A DNA stretch of 64,000 nucleotides, taken from contig JANYJS010000026.1 of assembly GCA_025361765.1 (NCBI GenBank), positions 1-64,000 on the forward strand, written 5' to 3'. This document shows positions 7,618 through 15,638 of this stretch, one piece after another. A program made the translations under genes and the position numbers. Origin of the DNA: Bacillota bacterium. GTDB taxonomy: Bacteria; Bacillota; Clostridia; Peptostreptococcales; Anaerovoracaceae. The notes beneath the pieces are model-generated. The model ran no database searches. It was not told the origin of the DNA and saw nothing but the letters and a program-made list of their open reading frames with translations. Positions within the stretch are counted from its first letter, which is position 1; the number at the start of each line of letters is the position of its first letter.

Positions 7618-8376
7618 ATGAGTTATGCTAAAATGCTTGAATCAATTATAAATGCTAGTGAATTATCTTTAAGGCAAATTGCGAAAAGATGTTCCGATAT
7701 AGATGTGAGAATCACTCCCTCTTACATTTCCCAACTAAAAAATGGCAAACTTTCTCCACCATCTGAAGATATTTCACTTGCGTTAGCCAAGGTTTGTGGT
7801 TCTAAAAGTCAATCTCAATTAGTATTTCAAGGATATATGGAAAAAGCGCCTAACCTTGTTAGAGAATACATGCTGGCATCATCAGCTTTAAATAAAATAA
7901 TGCTGGAATCTTTATGCAAAACTTCCGGAGAAGTCACTTCTGAGTTCAGAAAATATATTGAAGATTTAGATGTTCTTTCCGCGCTGGAAATGTCTTCAAG
8001 GTTTGTAGGCACAGCAAGTCAAGTAAAAGGTTATAATTTACTTAAAGAAATATCACTGTCTACGGGCAATGTTGTTAAATCAGATGAGCAAAGCAATATG
8101 GTCAATTTCTTTTTATCTGATTCTTCCATGTCGCCCACAATCCCTGTTCATTCATATGTATACATTCTCCCTACCCGAAAAGAGTTGCTTAAAGACCGTG
8201 ATATTATTGGATCTTATCCACCTAATAGCAAGGTGGTCACTTTGCGCAGAATCTTCACAGCACAAGGAAAGCTGATGCTTATACCCGAAGACAAGTCACA
8301 TCAGCTTTACTTATTCAATACTATTAGTGAGATTAATTATGTGGGTAAAGTAGTGTCCTATAAAGTAGATTTATAG
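7618..8376 (+). CDS. XRE-family transcriptional regulator with S24/LexA-like C-terminal domain
   Basis: 252-residue predicted repressor. Residues 5-65 form a helix-turn-helix of the XRE type (ELSLRQIAKRCSD ... ITPSYISQLKNGKLSPP). The C-terminal half resembles the LexA/S24 fold, with SSMSPTIP at 169-176 in place of the usual GDSMEPT; Ser170 matches the nucleophile. The catalytic lysine expected in a VKRL-like strand is not evident (KVVTLRRI at 205-212), so self-cleavage may be lost and the fold may act in dimerisation or ligand sensing. I start it at 7618 because AGGAGG lies just upstream; an earlier ATG at 7597 precedes that site. It is divergent from the MFS exporter, its likely target. Confidence 0.85.
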   Translation: MSYAKMLESIINASELSLRQIAKRCSDIDVRITPSYISQLKNGKLSPPSEDISLALAKVCGSKSQSQLVFQGYMEKAPNLVREYMLASSALNKIMLESLCKTSGEVTSEFRKYIEDLDVLSALEMSSRFVGTASQVKGYNLLKEISLSTGNVVKSDEQSNMVNFFLSDSSMSPTIPVHSYVYILPTRKELLKDRDIIGSYPPNSKVVTLRRIFTAQGKLMLIPEDKSHQLYLFNTISEINYVGKVVSYKVDL

Positions 8377-8391
8377 CATCACTAGTCAAGT

Positions 8392-9672
8392 TTATTCGTC
8401 AATATATTCGAACTCATACTCCTTGATTTTGACAATATCGCCTTCTTCTATACCCAATGCCTTCATTTGATCTACCGCGCCTTTTAATCTTATGTACTTA
8501 TAAAGATATCTAAGGGAATCAAGATCATTAAAGTTTGTAGAATTAAAAATTTTCTCCAGCTGTTTACCGGAAAGTATATAAATCTTATCTTGTTTTGTCA
8601 CATGAATATCTCTGTAATCTTCATCAGAATCATGTATATCGAAATCAAACATCTCATAAATTTCTTTGGGAGTCTCTCCAATTTCATCCAGCGCAAGCGC
8701 TGCAGCTGCCATCAATTCCTTAATCCCTTGGTTAATTGCTGCCATTATTGGAAATACCCTATATCCCTTAGCTTCCACATAAGTTTTGAATTTTTCGTAT
8801 TTTTCTTGGTCGCTAAGCAGGTCCATTTTATTGGCTGCAACCAGTTGAGGCTTTTTGCTGAGTTCTTTTGAGTAACTGAACATTTCCAGATTGATTTTGT
8901 CAAAGTCCTCTATGGGGTCTCTCTCTTCGGATCCGGCAATATCTACAACATGAATAAGTAGTTTAGTGCGTTCAATATGCTTTAGGAAATCAAGCCCAAG
9001 GCCTGCTCCTTCGTGAGCGCCTTCAATCAATCCAGGTATATCTGCCATGACAAAGCTGCTATCATAAATTTCAACAACACCAAGATTTGGCGTAATAGTT
9101 GTAAAATGATAATTGCCAATTTTGGGCCTAGCGCTGGTTGCAATAGACAATAACGTTGATTTTCCGACATTGGGAAAACCAATAAGGCCTACATCAGCAA
9201 TAAGCTTTAATTCCAGTATGACAAAACGTGATTTTGATATGCCGCCCGCTTCAGCAAAATTCGGTGCCTGGCGTATAGAATTCTTGAAATGCACATTGCC
9301 TTTGCCACCTTTACCACCTTTAACAGCAATGATACTGTCGCCATCATTAACAAGATCTTTCATAACAAGGCCTGTTTCCTCGTCAATAACCACAGTTCCC
9401 ATAGGTACTTTAATGATTAAATCTTCAGCATATTTGCCGAATTGTTTCTTTTTTCTTCCGTCTTCCCCAGGCTGCGCCTCATATTTAGTCTTATATCTAA
9501 AATCCATAAGAGTCCTATAATTGGCATCAGCGACAATTACAACATCCGCACCTTTGCCGCCATCGCCACCATCAGGACCGCCTTCGGGCACATAAGGCTC
9601 CCTGCGAAAGGAAACGCTGCCATCTCCGCCCTTACCTGACTTTATGAATATTCTCGCTCTATCTACAAACAT
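8392..9672 (-). CDS. obgE: GTPase Obg
   Basis: Essential GTPase in 50S ribosome assembly and stress signalling. The 426-residue protein has the glycine-rich Obg fold at the N-terminus (GGDGSVSFRREPYVPEGGPD), the GTPase domain with G1 GFPNVGKS, G3 DIPGLIEGA and G4 NKMD, and the C-terminal OCT domain present in many Firmicutes homologues. The site AAAGGGG precedes the ATG. It follows rpmA in the classical rplU-rpmA-obg cluster, but a strong terminator lies between rpmA and obg, so expression is attenuated relative to the ribosomal proteins or uses read-through. Confidence 0.97.
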   Translation of the reverse strand: MFVDRARIFIKSGKGGDGSVSFRREPYVPEGGPDGGDGGKGADVVIVADANYRTLMDFRYKTKYEAQPGEDGRKKKQFGKYAEDLIIKVPMGTVVIDEETGLVMKDLVNDGDSIIAVKGGKGGKGNVHFKNSIRQAPNFAEAGGISKSRFVILELKLIADVGLIGFPNVGKSTLLSIATSARPKIGNYHFTTITPNLGVVEIYDSSFVMADIPGLIEGAHEGAGLGLDFLKHIERTKLLIHVVDIAGSEERDPIEDFDKINLEMFSYSKELSKKPQLVAANKMDLLSDQEKYEKFKTYVEAKGYRVFPIMAAINQGIKELMAAAALALDEIGETPKEIYEMFDFDIHDSDEDYRDIHVTKQDKIYILSGKQLEKIFNSTNFNDLDSLRYLYKYIRLKGAVDQMKALGIEEGDIVKIKEYEFEYIDE

Positions 9673-9690
9673 TTATTCACCCCTTTTAGA

Positions 9691-9717
9691 GAAAAAAGCC
9701 CCTATATAAATAGGGGC
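9691..9717 (-). terminator. Terminator between rpmA and obgE
   Basis: AGCCCCTAT / ATAGGGGCT (9696-9704 and 9709-9717) is a 9-bp perfect stem with a 4-nt loop, followed on the minus strand by T residues. It lies 9 nt after the rpmA stop. Confidence 0.88.
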
Positions 9718-9725
9718 TACTGATA

Positions 9726-9986
9726 TTATGCTTCTTTTGAATATACGCTGACTTTTTTTCTGTCTTTGCCGTATCTTTCAAATTTTACCATTCCTTCTAT
9801 CTTAGCAAACAGAGTGTCATCTCCGCCGATGCCTACATTGTTTCCAGGATGGATTTTAGTCCCTCTCTGTCTAACAAGTATGCTCCCAGCACTTACAGTC
9901 TGACCATCTGACCTTTTTACGCCAAGACGCTTGGATGCACTATCTCGACCGTTCTTGGAGCTACCGACTCCCTTTTTACTTGCCAT
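9726..9986 (-). CDS. rpmA: 50S ribosomal protein L27
   Basis: 86-residue L27, whose N-terminus reaches the peptidyl transferase centre. The sequence opens [16 protein letters not shown] and holds the usual [15 protein letters not shown] segment. An AAGGAGG site lies directly upstream of this ATG, so there is no room for the cleavable N-terminal extension (ending LQLFA) that Firmicutes L27 normally carries and that the protease Prp removes. No prp gene lies between rplU and rpmA, where it usually sits; only 58 nt separate the two genes. The mature N-terminus is thus encoded directly, as in proteobacteria. Confidence 0.97.
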   Translation of the reverse strand: MASKKGVGSSKNGRDSASKRLGVKRSDGQTVSAGSILVRQRGTKIHPGNNVGIGGDDTLFAKIEGMVKFERYGKDRKKVSVYSKEA

Positions 9987-10044
9987 CGACTACACCTCCT
10001 TAATTACTTGCGTGCGTCTTTTTATATTATTTATATAAAAACAT

Positions 10045-10650
10045 TTATTTCTCTGATTTAGTAGCCATTTTAGCAGAAGACTTCACTGCTTTTTTAGTTG
10101 CTGGATTAGCCGCTTTAGCTTCAGGCTTTGTTGCTTTAGCAGTGCGGACAGCCGGCTTTGCCTTAGTAGCTGCTTTTTTAGCTGCTGGCTTAGCTGCTTC
10201 TAGTTCCAGTTTCTTAGCTGCAACTTTATCTGCTTTTTTAACTGCTGGTTTCGTAGCAGGCTTAACGCCTTTTTTAGCTGCTGGTTTTGCCGCTGAAAGT
10301 ATCGCTGATTCTTTGGCTGCAAGATCTAAAGCTTCGCCATCAAATGCAATTGCTACTATTCTAACCATAGTGTAAGGCTGCCTGTGTCCCTGTTTCTTTC
10401 TATAGTCTTTTTTGGATTTGTATTTAAAAATGATAACCTTTTCAGCTTTACCATTTTCAACTACCGTTCCATAGACTTTAGCTGTCTCTACAATAGGCGT
10501 GCCAATCGTGACATTTTTGCCATCACTGCAAGCAAGTACTCTATCAAATTCAATACGATCCTCAGCAGAAACTTTAAGTTTTTCTACTGTTATGACATCA
10601 CCTTCTTGAACTCTGTACTGCTTTCCACCGGTTTCAATTACTGCATACAT
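10045..10650 (-). CDS. rplU: 50S ribosomal protein L21 with a long Lys/Ala-rich C-terminal tail
   Basis: Binds 23S rRNA in the large subunit. Residues 1-105 are a normal L21 ([18 protein letters not shown] ... KQGHRQPYT), which by itself is the full usual length. Residues 106-201 are an added low-complexity tail rich in Lys, Ala, Pro and Thr with AAKPAAKK-type repeats, resembling histone H1-like tails. I start at the ATG at 10648-10650, which has AGGAGG upstream; an in-frame start 17 codons earlier does not. The gene has its own promoter at 10740-10768 and a structured leader. Codon repeats encoding the tail are prone to slippage, but the frame is intact. Confidence 0.95.
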   Translation of the reverse strand: MYAVIETGGKQYRVQEGDVITVEKLKVSAEDRIEFDRVLACSDGKNVTIGTPIVETAKVYGTVVENGKAEKVIIFKYKSKKDYRKKQGHRQPYTMVRIVAIAFDGEALDLAAKESAILSAAKPAAKKGVKPATKPAVKKADKVAAKKLELEAAKPAAKKAATKAKPAVRTAKATKPEAKAANPATKKAVKSSAKMATKSEK

Positions 10651-10735
10651 TAATTCTTTACCTCCTCTATCCAGTCTCGCCATCTTAAGGTAAGCTTTCA
10701 CACTTTTTAAAACCTATTCTGAGCGGCTTACAGTC
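10651..10735 (-). promoter_or_regulatory. Probable L21 leader (ribosomal protein autoregulation)
   Basis: The 5' untranslated region of rplU contains a long-range helix GTAAGC / GCTTAC and the segment AGATGGCGAGACTGGA just before the ribosome binding site, which I recall as characteristic of the Firmicutes L21 leader. The function (feedback by L21) is inferred from that family; a covariance-model search would decide. Confidence 0.45.
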
Positions 10736-10739
10736 ATTG

Positions 10740-10768
10740 ATGTTATCATATCGGACTATTTATGTCAA
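10740..10768 (-). promoter_or_regulatory. rplU-rpmA promoter, overlapping the end of the AOR gene
   Basis: TTGACA (10763-10768) and TAACAT (10740-10745) with 17 nt between them. The -35 box lies within the last codons of the upstream AOR gene, whose stop is at 10760-10762. Confidence 0.85.
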
Positions 10769-12508
10769 TAATAATTCTTCATTCTTCTGATTAAACATGG
10801 CGATAAGTTCATAGGCAATCTTCTCGCTCAAGATTCCATTCATGGAATCCGTCTTAAAAAAGCGGCTTGGCAGCTGAACTTTACCTAAATCAAAGCCTAA
10901 GGACTTTTTTATTCTCAATTTGGTTTTATAAATCTCTTTACTGATACTTGTAAGATCTTCGTTAGTCACGTCCTCAAGGCCGATTGACTTTAAAGCCATT
11001 AATATGGTTTCGCGATCATATACTTTTCTGGCGAAAAGACAAATTGTCAGTGAATTCAACATACATCTTTCGATTTCTTCATCGAATAATGCGTCTACCA
11101 ACTTTTGCTTATCAAATTCTTTCATGCTTTGATCAAAGGAATATCCTCCGTTACAAAGGTGAGAGTGTCTTGCGCCAACGGTTGCCCCAATAAGCGAACC
11201 ATACCCCGTATGATAGCCTGCCATTTCGTTTCCCGCAACAGACATGGCGAATTCTTTTCCGCCATATTTTTCAGAGGCCTTTTGAACGCCCCCGCCTAAA
11301 TGTTTGTAAAACTCCAGTTCTTGTTCGCTCAAATAATTAATTGCAATTAAATAGTTTTCAGCGTTGCCGAAGCTTAATGGAATGATCGTCTCATTTTCAG
11401 TAATAATGCCACGCTCAAATGCCTCCGTAGCCCAGCCAAGGCAAACACCCGTTGACATAGCATCCATGCCTACTTCTTCTACTGCTTCAATTAGTCTGAG
11501 TATATCCTTTGGATTATCAATCCCTAAAAAGCTGCCTAAGGCAAAAATCAGTTCATAGTCATAGCCTACAGAAACGGATTCATATTCATAACCCTGATCA
11601 AATTCAGCTCTATATTGGCCAATATGAATACAGCCCACAGGGCATCCGGTACAAGCTACTTTTCTGACAAGATTATTTATAGCAAAGGACTCTCCTGAAA
11701 TAGCCTCTGCACTTTCAAATCTGGCCTGCTTGAGATTATAGGTTGGCAAAGCACCCGCTGCATTTAAGGGTTCAACATTGACCGGTGTGCCAAGATCATG
11801 GTATTTAGACATCAGTTCTGTATTCGTTGCTTTTGTATGAATGTCACGGTACGCCTGAAGATAGCCTTTTAAATTTTGTATGGGTATGCTTTTCTCTCCT
11901 GTAATTGAGATCGCCTTTAAGTTTTTGCTGCCAAAAACTGCGCCGAGCCCTAACCTTCCAAAATGGCGATAGGTATCAACACACACGCTGGCATATTTGA
12001 CCATATTTTCCCCTGCTGGACCAATCCTTAATATGCTTCTTTTGCCAGCGCCAGGCTCCCTGTCTCTAATATGACGGCCGATTAAATTTGTTTTAACCGA
12101 TTTAAATGCTCTGGCGTCCATAAATGAAACATCATGAGAGTTTATGGAAAGATAAGTCAATCGTTTCTTTTTCCCTATAATCACCATCGCATCATACCCG
12201 GCCATTTGCATGGTCATAGCCATCCTGCCTCCAGCATAGCTCTCTCCAAGTTCTGCAGTTAATGGCGACTTAAACATAGCTACAGTTTTTGTTATTACAG
12301 GGAAAATACTAGAAAGAACTCCAATTGCAAAAACGATAGGCTGATTCTCATCTAAAGCATCAAGCTCCGGCCTTAGATTCTCTTCCAATAACTTTGCTGC
12401 AACACCGACACCACCCAAATACTTTTTAAGATCTTCTCTAAGTTCAACATGGATTCTTTCTATAGTCAGATCTATATATAAAACTTTGATATAATTCTCA
12501 TATAACAT
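10760..12508 (-). CDS. Tungsten/molybdopterin aldehyde ferredoxin oxidoreductase family protein
   Basis: 582-residue member of the AOR family, which oxidises aldehydes to carboxylic acids (or the reverse) with ferredoxin, using a bis-pterin tungsten centre and one [4Fe-4S] cluster. Seen are the N-terminal KYLGGVGVAAKLL segment, pterin-binding stretches (SYAGGRMAMTMQMAGYDA, GRLGLGAVFGSKNLKA), and the cluster cysteines CTGCPVGC at about 283-290, with a further Cys near the C-terminus in SLTICLFARK. The ATG at 12506-12508 has GGAG at good spacing; an earlier ATG eight codons upstream has none. The partner polyferredoxin is encoded 5 nt upstream. The substrate (aliphatic, aromatic or amino-acid-derived aldehyde) cannot be told from the sequence. 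Confidence 0.92.
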   Translation of the reverse strand: MLYENYIKVLYIDLTIERIHVELREDLKKYLGGVGVAAKLLEENLRPELDALDENQPIVFAIGVLSSIFPVITKTVAMFKSPLTAELGESYAGGRMAMTMQMAGYDAMVIIGKKKRLTYLSINSHDVSFMDARAFKSVKTNLIGRHIRDREPGAGKRSILRIGPAGENMVKYASVCVDTYRHFGRLGLGAVFGSKNLKAISITGEKSIPIQNLKGYLQAYRDIHTKATNTELMSKYHDLGTPVNVEPLNAAGALPTYNLKQARFESAEAISGESFAINNLVRKVACTGCPVGCIHIGQYRAEFDQGYEYESVSVGYDYELIFALGSFLGIDNPKDILRLIEAVEEVGMDAMSTGVCLGWATEAFERGIITENETIIPLSFGNAENYLIAINYLSEQELEFYKHLGGGVQKASEKYGGKEFAMSVAGNEMAGYHTGYGSLIGATVGARHSHLCNGGYSFDQSMKEFDKQKLVDALFDEEIERCMLNSLTICLFARKVYDRETILMALKSIGLEDVTNEDLTSISKEIYKTKLRIKKSLGFDLGKVQLPSRFFKTDSMNGILSEKIAYELIAMFNQKNEELLLT

Positions 12509-12513
12509 TACTA

Positions 12514-12915
12514 TTACTCCATTCTCAGACAATCATGGGGGCAAAACTTGACACAGAGGCCACAATGTTTGCAAATGATTGGGTTTTTGGTTTCTTCATC
12601 AAAGAATACTGCACCTGCTATACAGGCCTTTGTACATTTTCGGCAACCGATACACTTGTCATGCCTAAAAATTACGCCGCCGCCTTCTCGCGGTTCAAGA
12701 GCAGAAGATGGGCAAGCTTCAGCGCAGGCAATTTCTTCAACACACCCAAGACATACCGTAGAAAAGAATCTTCCTTCAATTCCGCCGGAGGTTCTTATCT
12801 TAATGGCACTTTTTGTAATAGAATGGTTCTTTTGATTGACAGAGGCACATACAAGCATGCAACTGAAGCAACCAATGCAAATATTCATGCCATCTGCTTT
12901 TAATATTTTACCCAT
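12514..12915 (-). CDS. Polyferredoxin-type electron-transfer subunit for AOR
   Basis: 133-residue iron-sulfur protein with four cysteine clusters that can each hold a [4Fe-4S]: CIGCFSCMLVC, CLGCVEEIACAEACP, CIGCRKCTKAC and CKHCGLCVKFCP. It resembles the HybA/DmsB-like four-cluster subunits and lies directly upstream of the AOR gene, so it probably carries electrons between AOR and a soluble ferredoxin or another acceptor. I prefer the ATG at 12913-12915 (MGKILKADG), spaced about 9 nt from AAAGGG; the ATG three codons earlier is too close to that site. The promoter and an unusual dyad lie at 12951-12995. Confidence 0.9.
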   Translation of the reverse strand: MGKILKADGMNICIGCFSCMLVCASVNQKNHSITKSAIKIRTSGGIEGRFFSTVCLGCVEEIACAEACPSSALEPREGGGVIFRHDKCIGCRKCTKACIAGAVFFDEETKNPIICKHCGLCVKFCPHDCLRME

Positions 12916-12950
12916 GCGGATCATCCCTTTCCTTTTCTAAAATAGCTTTC

Positions 12951-12995
12951 GGCAAGTATATACCACAATGCAATAATTGTAAATCACAACTTGCC
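12951..12995 (-). promoter_or_regulatory. Ferredoxin-AOR promoter with nested dyad (candidate operator)
   Basis: On the minus strand TTTACA (12978-12983) and TATACT (12955-12960) are 17 nt apart. Two inverted repeats share almost the same centre: GGCAAGT/ACTTGCC at 12951-12957 and 12989-12995, and ACAAT/ATTGT at 12965-12969 and 12976-12980. They bracket and cover the promoter, as expected of a regulator-binding site. The regulator is unknown. Confidence 0.65.
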
Positions 12996-13016
12996 ATAAA
13001 GCCTAATCACTCTACC

Positions 13017-13072
13017 AAAAAATTAAAATGTTGGGGTTCTGACATATTTTCATTTAGGCCCACCCCAACATT
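13017..13072 (-). terminator. Terminator after recA
   Basis: AATGTTGGGG (13027-13036) pairs with CCCCAACATT (13063-13072) across a 26-nt loop; a T-rich tract follows on the minus strand, ahead of the ferredoxin-AOR promoter. Confidence 0.75.
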
Positions 13073-13109
13073 CTTATTAATCCTTCTAATCTTTACGTTC
13101 TTTTGATAT

Positions 13110-14165
13110 TCATTCTGGTGTTTTTTCTGTATCCTCAGGCAAATCAAGATCAATACTTGCGGGCTTTTGGACTTTAAATGTTTCTCTAAGCTGATCCTCC
13201 ATTTTTGCCAATATTTCCGGGTTCGCAATAAGGAAATTCTTGACATTCTCTCTGCCCTGCCCGATACGAGTCCCATTAAAACTATACCAAGCCCCTGCCT
13301 TTTCGACAACCTTGGCCTCGACGCCGCAATCTAAAACGTCGCCTTCACGTGAAATGCCAAAGCCGTACATGATGTCAAATTCAGCTTGCTTGAAAGGTGG
13401 CGCTACTTTATTCTTGACAACTTTTATTCTGGTTCTATTACCTAGTATCTCATCGCCGGACTTGATGGTATCAATTTTTCGCACATCAAGTCGCATACTC
13501 GAGTAAAATTTTAATGCACGTCCACCAGTTGTAACCTCAGGGTTGCCAAACATTATGCCAACTTTTTCTCTGAGCTGATTGATGAAGATTACTGATGTAT
13601 TTGATTTACTGATTGCGCCGGCAAGTTTTCTAAGCGCCTGGGACATAAGCCTAGCCTGAAGGCCCACATGACTATCTCCCATATCTCCCTGAATCTCTGC
13701 TTTAGGAACTAGGGCTGCAACAGAGTCTATAACAACAACATCAACCGCATTACTTCTTACTAAAACTTCGCAAATTTCTAGACCCTGCTCCCCCGTATCA
13801 GGCTGAGATACCAAAAGTTCATCGATATCCACACCTATTTTGGCTGCATAAATTGGATCTAAAGCATGCTCCGCATCAATAAAAGCTGCTTTCCCACCCA
13901 ACCTCTGAGCCTCTGCTATGATATGCAAGGTGACCGTAGTCTTCCCTGAAGATTCAGGGCCAAAGACCTCAGTTATTCTGCCTCTGGGGATACCACCTAT
14001 ACCTGTAGCTATATCCAAACTGACAGACCCCGTTGGGATAAAACCTATTCCAAGATTCGCCTCCGCACTGCCCAGTTTCATGATGGAGCCTTTTCCGAAT
14101 TGCTTTTGTATTTGGAGCATTGCTGCTTCAAGGGCTTTATTCTTATCATCTTGATTAATTGCCAT
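13110..14165 (-). CDS. recA: Recombinase RecA
   Basis: ATP-dependent strand-exchange protein and coprotease for LexA. At 351 residues it has the Walker A motif GPESSGKTT, the region [15 protein letters not shown], and the DNA-binding loop segments of the family ([20 protein letters not shown]). The C-terminus is acidic ([11 protein letters not shown]), as usual. The ATG is preceded by AAGGTGGTGG. Its promoter at 14213-14241 and a perfect LexA box at 14189-14202 place it in the SOS regulon. It follows cinA, a frequent Firmicutes neighbour, across a 215-nt spacer. Confidence 0.98.
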   Translation of the reverse strand: MAINQDDKNKALEAAMLQIQKQFGKGSIMKLGSAEANLGIGFIPTGSVSLDIATGIGGIPRGRITEVFGPESSGKTTVTLHIIAEAQRLGGKAAFIDAEHALDPIYAAKIGVDIDELLVSQPDTGEQGLEICEVLVRSNAVDVVVIDSVAALVPKAEIQGDMGDSHVGLQARLMSQALRKLAGAISKSNTSVIFINQLREKVGIMFGNPEVTTGGRALKFYSSMRLDVRKIDTIKSGDEILGNRTRIKVVKNKVAPPFKQAEFDIMYGFGISREGDVLDCGVEAKVVEKAGAWYSFNGTRIGQGRENVKNFLIANPEILAKMEDQLRETFKVQKPASIDLDLPEDTEKTPE

Positions 14166-14188
14166 TATTCCACCACCTTCATAAAGTA

Positions 14189-14202
14189 AGAACGTATGTT
14201 CT
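14189..14202. promoter_or_regulatory. LexA (SOS) box upstream of recA
   Basis: AGAACGTATGTTCT is a perfect 14-bp palindrome matching the Gram-positive SOS box GAAC-N4-GTTC. It lies just after the expected transcription start and 24 nt before the recA ATG, where LexA would block early transcription. Confidence 0.9.
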
Positions 14203-14212
14203 CTATGGGTAT

Positions 14213-14241
14213 ATCATATGTCAGCTTCAAATCTTAGTCAA
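14213..14241 (-). promoter_or_regulatory. recA promoter
   Basis: TTGACT (14236-14241) and TATGAT (14213-14218) on the minus strand, 17 nt apart, immediately upstream of the LexA box. Confidence 0.8.
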
Positions 14242-14261
14242 GCTTTTTTACAGATATTTTA

Positions 14262-14359
14262 ATCGCTAAATCGTTTGCGATATTTAAGTTTGCTACCTCC
14301 TACTTATACTGTAACACAATTTAAATAAATGTAAATATTTACCATTGATAAATTGTGTT
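14262..14359. other. cinA-recA spacer: inverted repeats
   Basis: An 11-bp inverted repeat, AACACAATTTA at 14313-14323 with TAAATTGTGTT at 14349-14359, encloses the palindrome GTAAATATTTAC (14331-14342). A smaller hairpin ATCGC/GCGAT lies at 14262-14266 and 14277-14281. The larger element may end cinA transcription, although its T tract favours the plus strand. A strong AGGAGG on the minus strand near 14300 has no start codon after it. Confidence 0.55.
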
Positions 14360-14380
14360 TATTTTTTCTCAAGTATTTAA

Positions 14381-15625
14381 TCAATCAACGTTTTGATCAA
14401 GTAACTTGTTAACCATATCCAGCATGAGCAGTACAGTGTAGTTTCGATTCCATGACCTACTCATAGCACGCATATGAAACTCCTTACAGATTTTATGATC
14501 ATCAAGCATGGCACACATATAAACCAGCCCAACGGGCTTATCATCAGTGCCTCCATCAGGTCCCGCAATACCAGTGACTGAAACGCATAATCTGCTGCCG
14601 GTAGCTCGCCTCAGCCCCTGCATCATTTCTTGAGCGACCTCAAAACTCACTGCGCCGAATTTATCAAGCGTAAGCTCATTGACGCCCAGTTCTTCAATTT
14701 TTGCCTTATTACTATAAGTGACCAATCCTCTATCGAAAACACTCGAAATCCCTGGTATATCTGTCAAATTGGCTGAGAATAATCCGCCAGTACATGATTC
14801 AGCGCAGGATATGCTGATTTCCCTGGCTAGCAATTTTTTTGTAACTACATCGACCAGCTCCTCGTCGTCATAACTATAAATATAGTCTCCGACTCTTTGT
14901 TTGATCGCCTTGACTAAACCTTCTACCGAAGATTTCGCCTCATTATGGTTTTGACGTTTCGAAGTCACCCTGATCGCAACCTCGCCCTCCTTTGCATAAG
15001 TTGCGATAGTCGGGTCTGTTTGCTCGGTAATCATATCTTTTAATTTATCCTCTAGCGCTGATTCACCAAGCCCAAAAATGCGCAACATTTTATAATAAAT
15101 AACATGGTGAGATTTTTCTTCCAGGAAGGGAAGGACTTTTTTGGAAAACATATGAATCATTTCTCTAGGCGGGCCTGGAAGACAGACAATGATTTTATCA
15201 TGTATTTCCAAAGCAAACCCTGGAGCTGTTCCAGCGTCATTGTCAAATATCACTGCATTTTCAGGCAGAAGCGCTTGTTTGGTATTGTTCTCAGTCATAA
15301 TTCTATTGATTTTGTTGAAAAAATGCTCAATCCGCTCTAAAGAAGGCCGGTGAAGAATCAATGGTTTATTCATTACTTTTGCGACGACTTCTTTGGTTAG
15401 GTCGTCTTGAGTTGGGCCAAGACCGCCAGTCATAATAATCAGATCGCACTTATCAAGAGCGATCCTAATGGTCTCTTCAAGTCTGTCCGGATTATCTCCT
15501 ACTGTAAAATGATAAAGGACATCGATGCCCAAAGCATTTATTTGTTGAGACAGATACACGGTATTGGTATTTGTAATCTGTCCGAAAAGAAGTTCTGTAC
15601 CTACGCTAATTAGTGCTGATTTCAT
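14381..15625 (-). CDS. cinA: CinA-like protein (ADP-ribose pyrophosphatase / NMN amidohydrolase family)
   Basis: 414-residue CinA. The N-terminal half is the MoaB/MogA-like COG1058 domain (ISVGTELLFGQITNTN, MTGGLGPTQDDLTKE), linked in some species to ADP-ribose hydrolysis. The C-terminal half is the PncC-type nicotinamide-nucleotide amidase domain, with SCAESCTGGLFSANLTDIPG and SVTGIAGPDGGTDDKPVGL. The length is that of full two-domain CinA. It lies between pgsA (13 nt upstream) and recA; the pgsA-cinA-recA order is common in Firmicutes. The name refers to competence induction in streptococci, which is not implied here. Confidence 0.95.
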   Translation of the reverse strand: MKSALISVGTELLFGQITNTNTVYLSQQINALGIDVLYHFTVGDNPDRLEETIRIALDKCDLIIMTGGLGPTQDDLTKEVVAKVMNKPLILHRPSLERIEHFFNKINRIMTENNTKQALLPENAVIFDNDAGTAPGFALEIHDKIIVCLPGPPREMIHMFSKKVLPFLEEKSHHVIYYKMLRIFGLGESALEDKLKDMITEQTDPTIATYAKEGEVAIRVTSKRQNHNEAKSSVEGLVKAIKQRVGDYIYSYDDEELVDVVTKKLLAREISISCAESCTGGLFSANLTDIPGISSVFDRGLVTYSNKAKIEELGVNELTLDKFGAVSFEVAQEMMQGLRRATGSRLCVSVTGIAGPDGGTDDKPVGLVYMCAMLDDHKICKEFHMRAMSRSWNRNYTVLLMLDMVNKLLDQNVD

Positions 15626-15638
15626 TTAAATCGTCCCC

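Noticed and set aside
9113-9520. 135-residue plus-strand open frame
   Set aside because: It is antisense to the GTPase and Obg domains of obgE; no ribosome site and no family resemblance.
10045-10340. Frameshift or run-on explaining the L21 tail
   Set aside because: The tail is in frame with a coherent Lys/Ala repeat and ends in a normal stop, so it is more likely a real extension.
13007-13309. 100-residue minus-strand frame at the recA end
   Set aside because: Same strand but another frame inside recA and across its terminator; no ribosome site.
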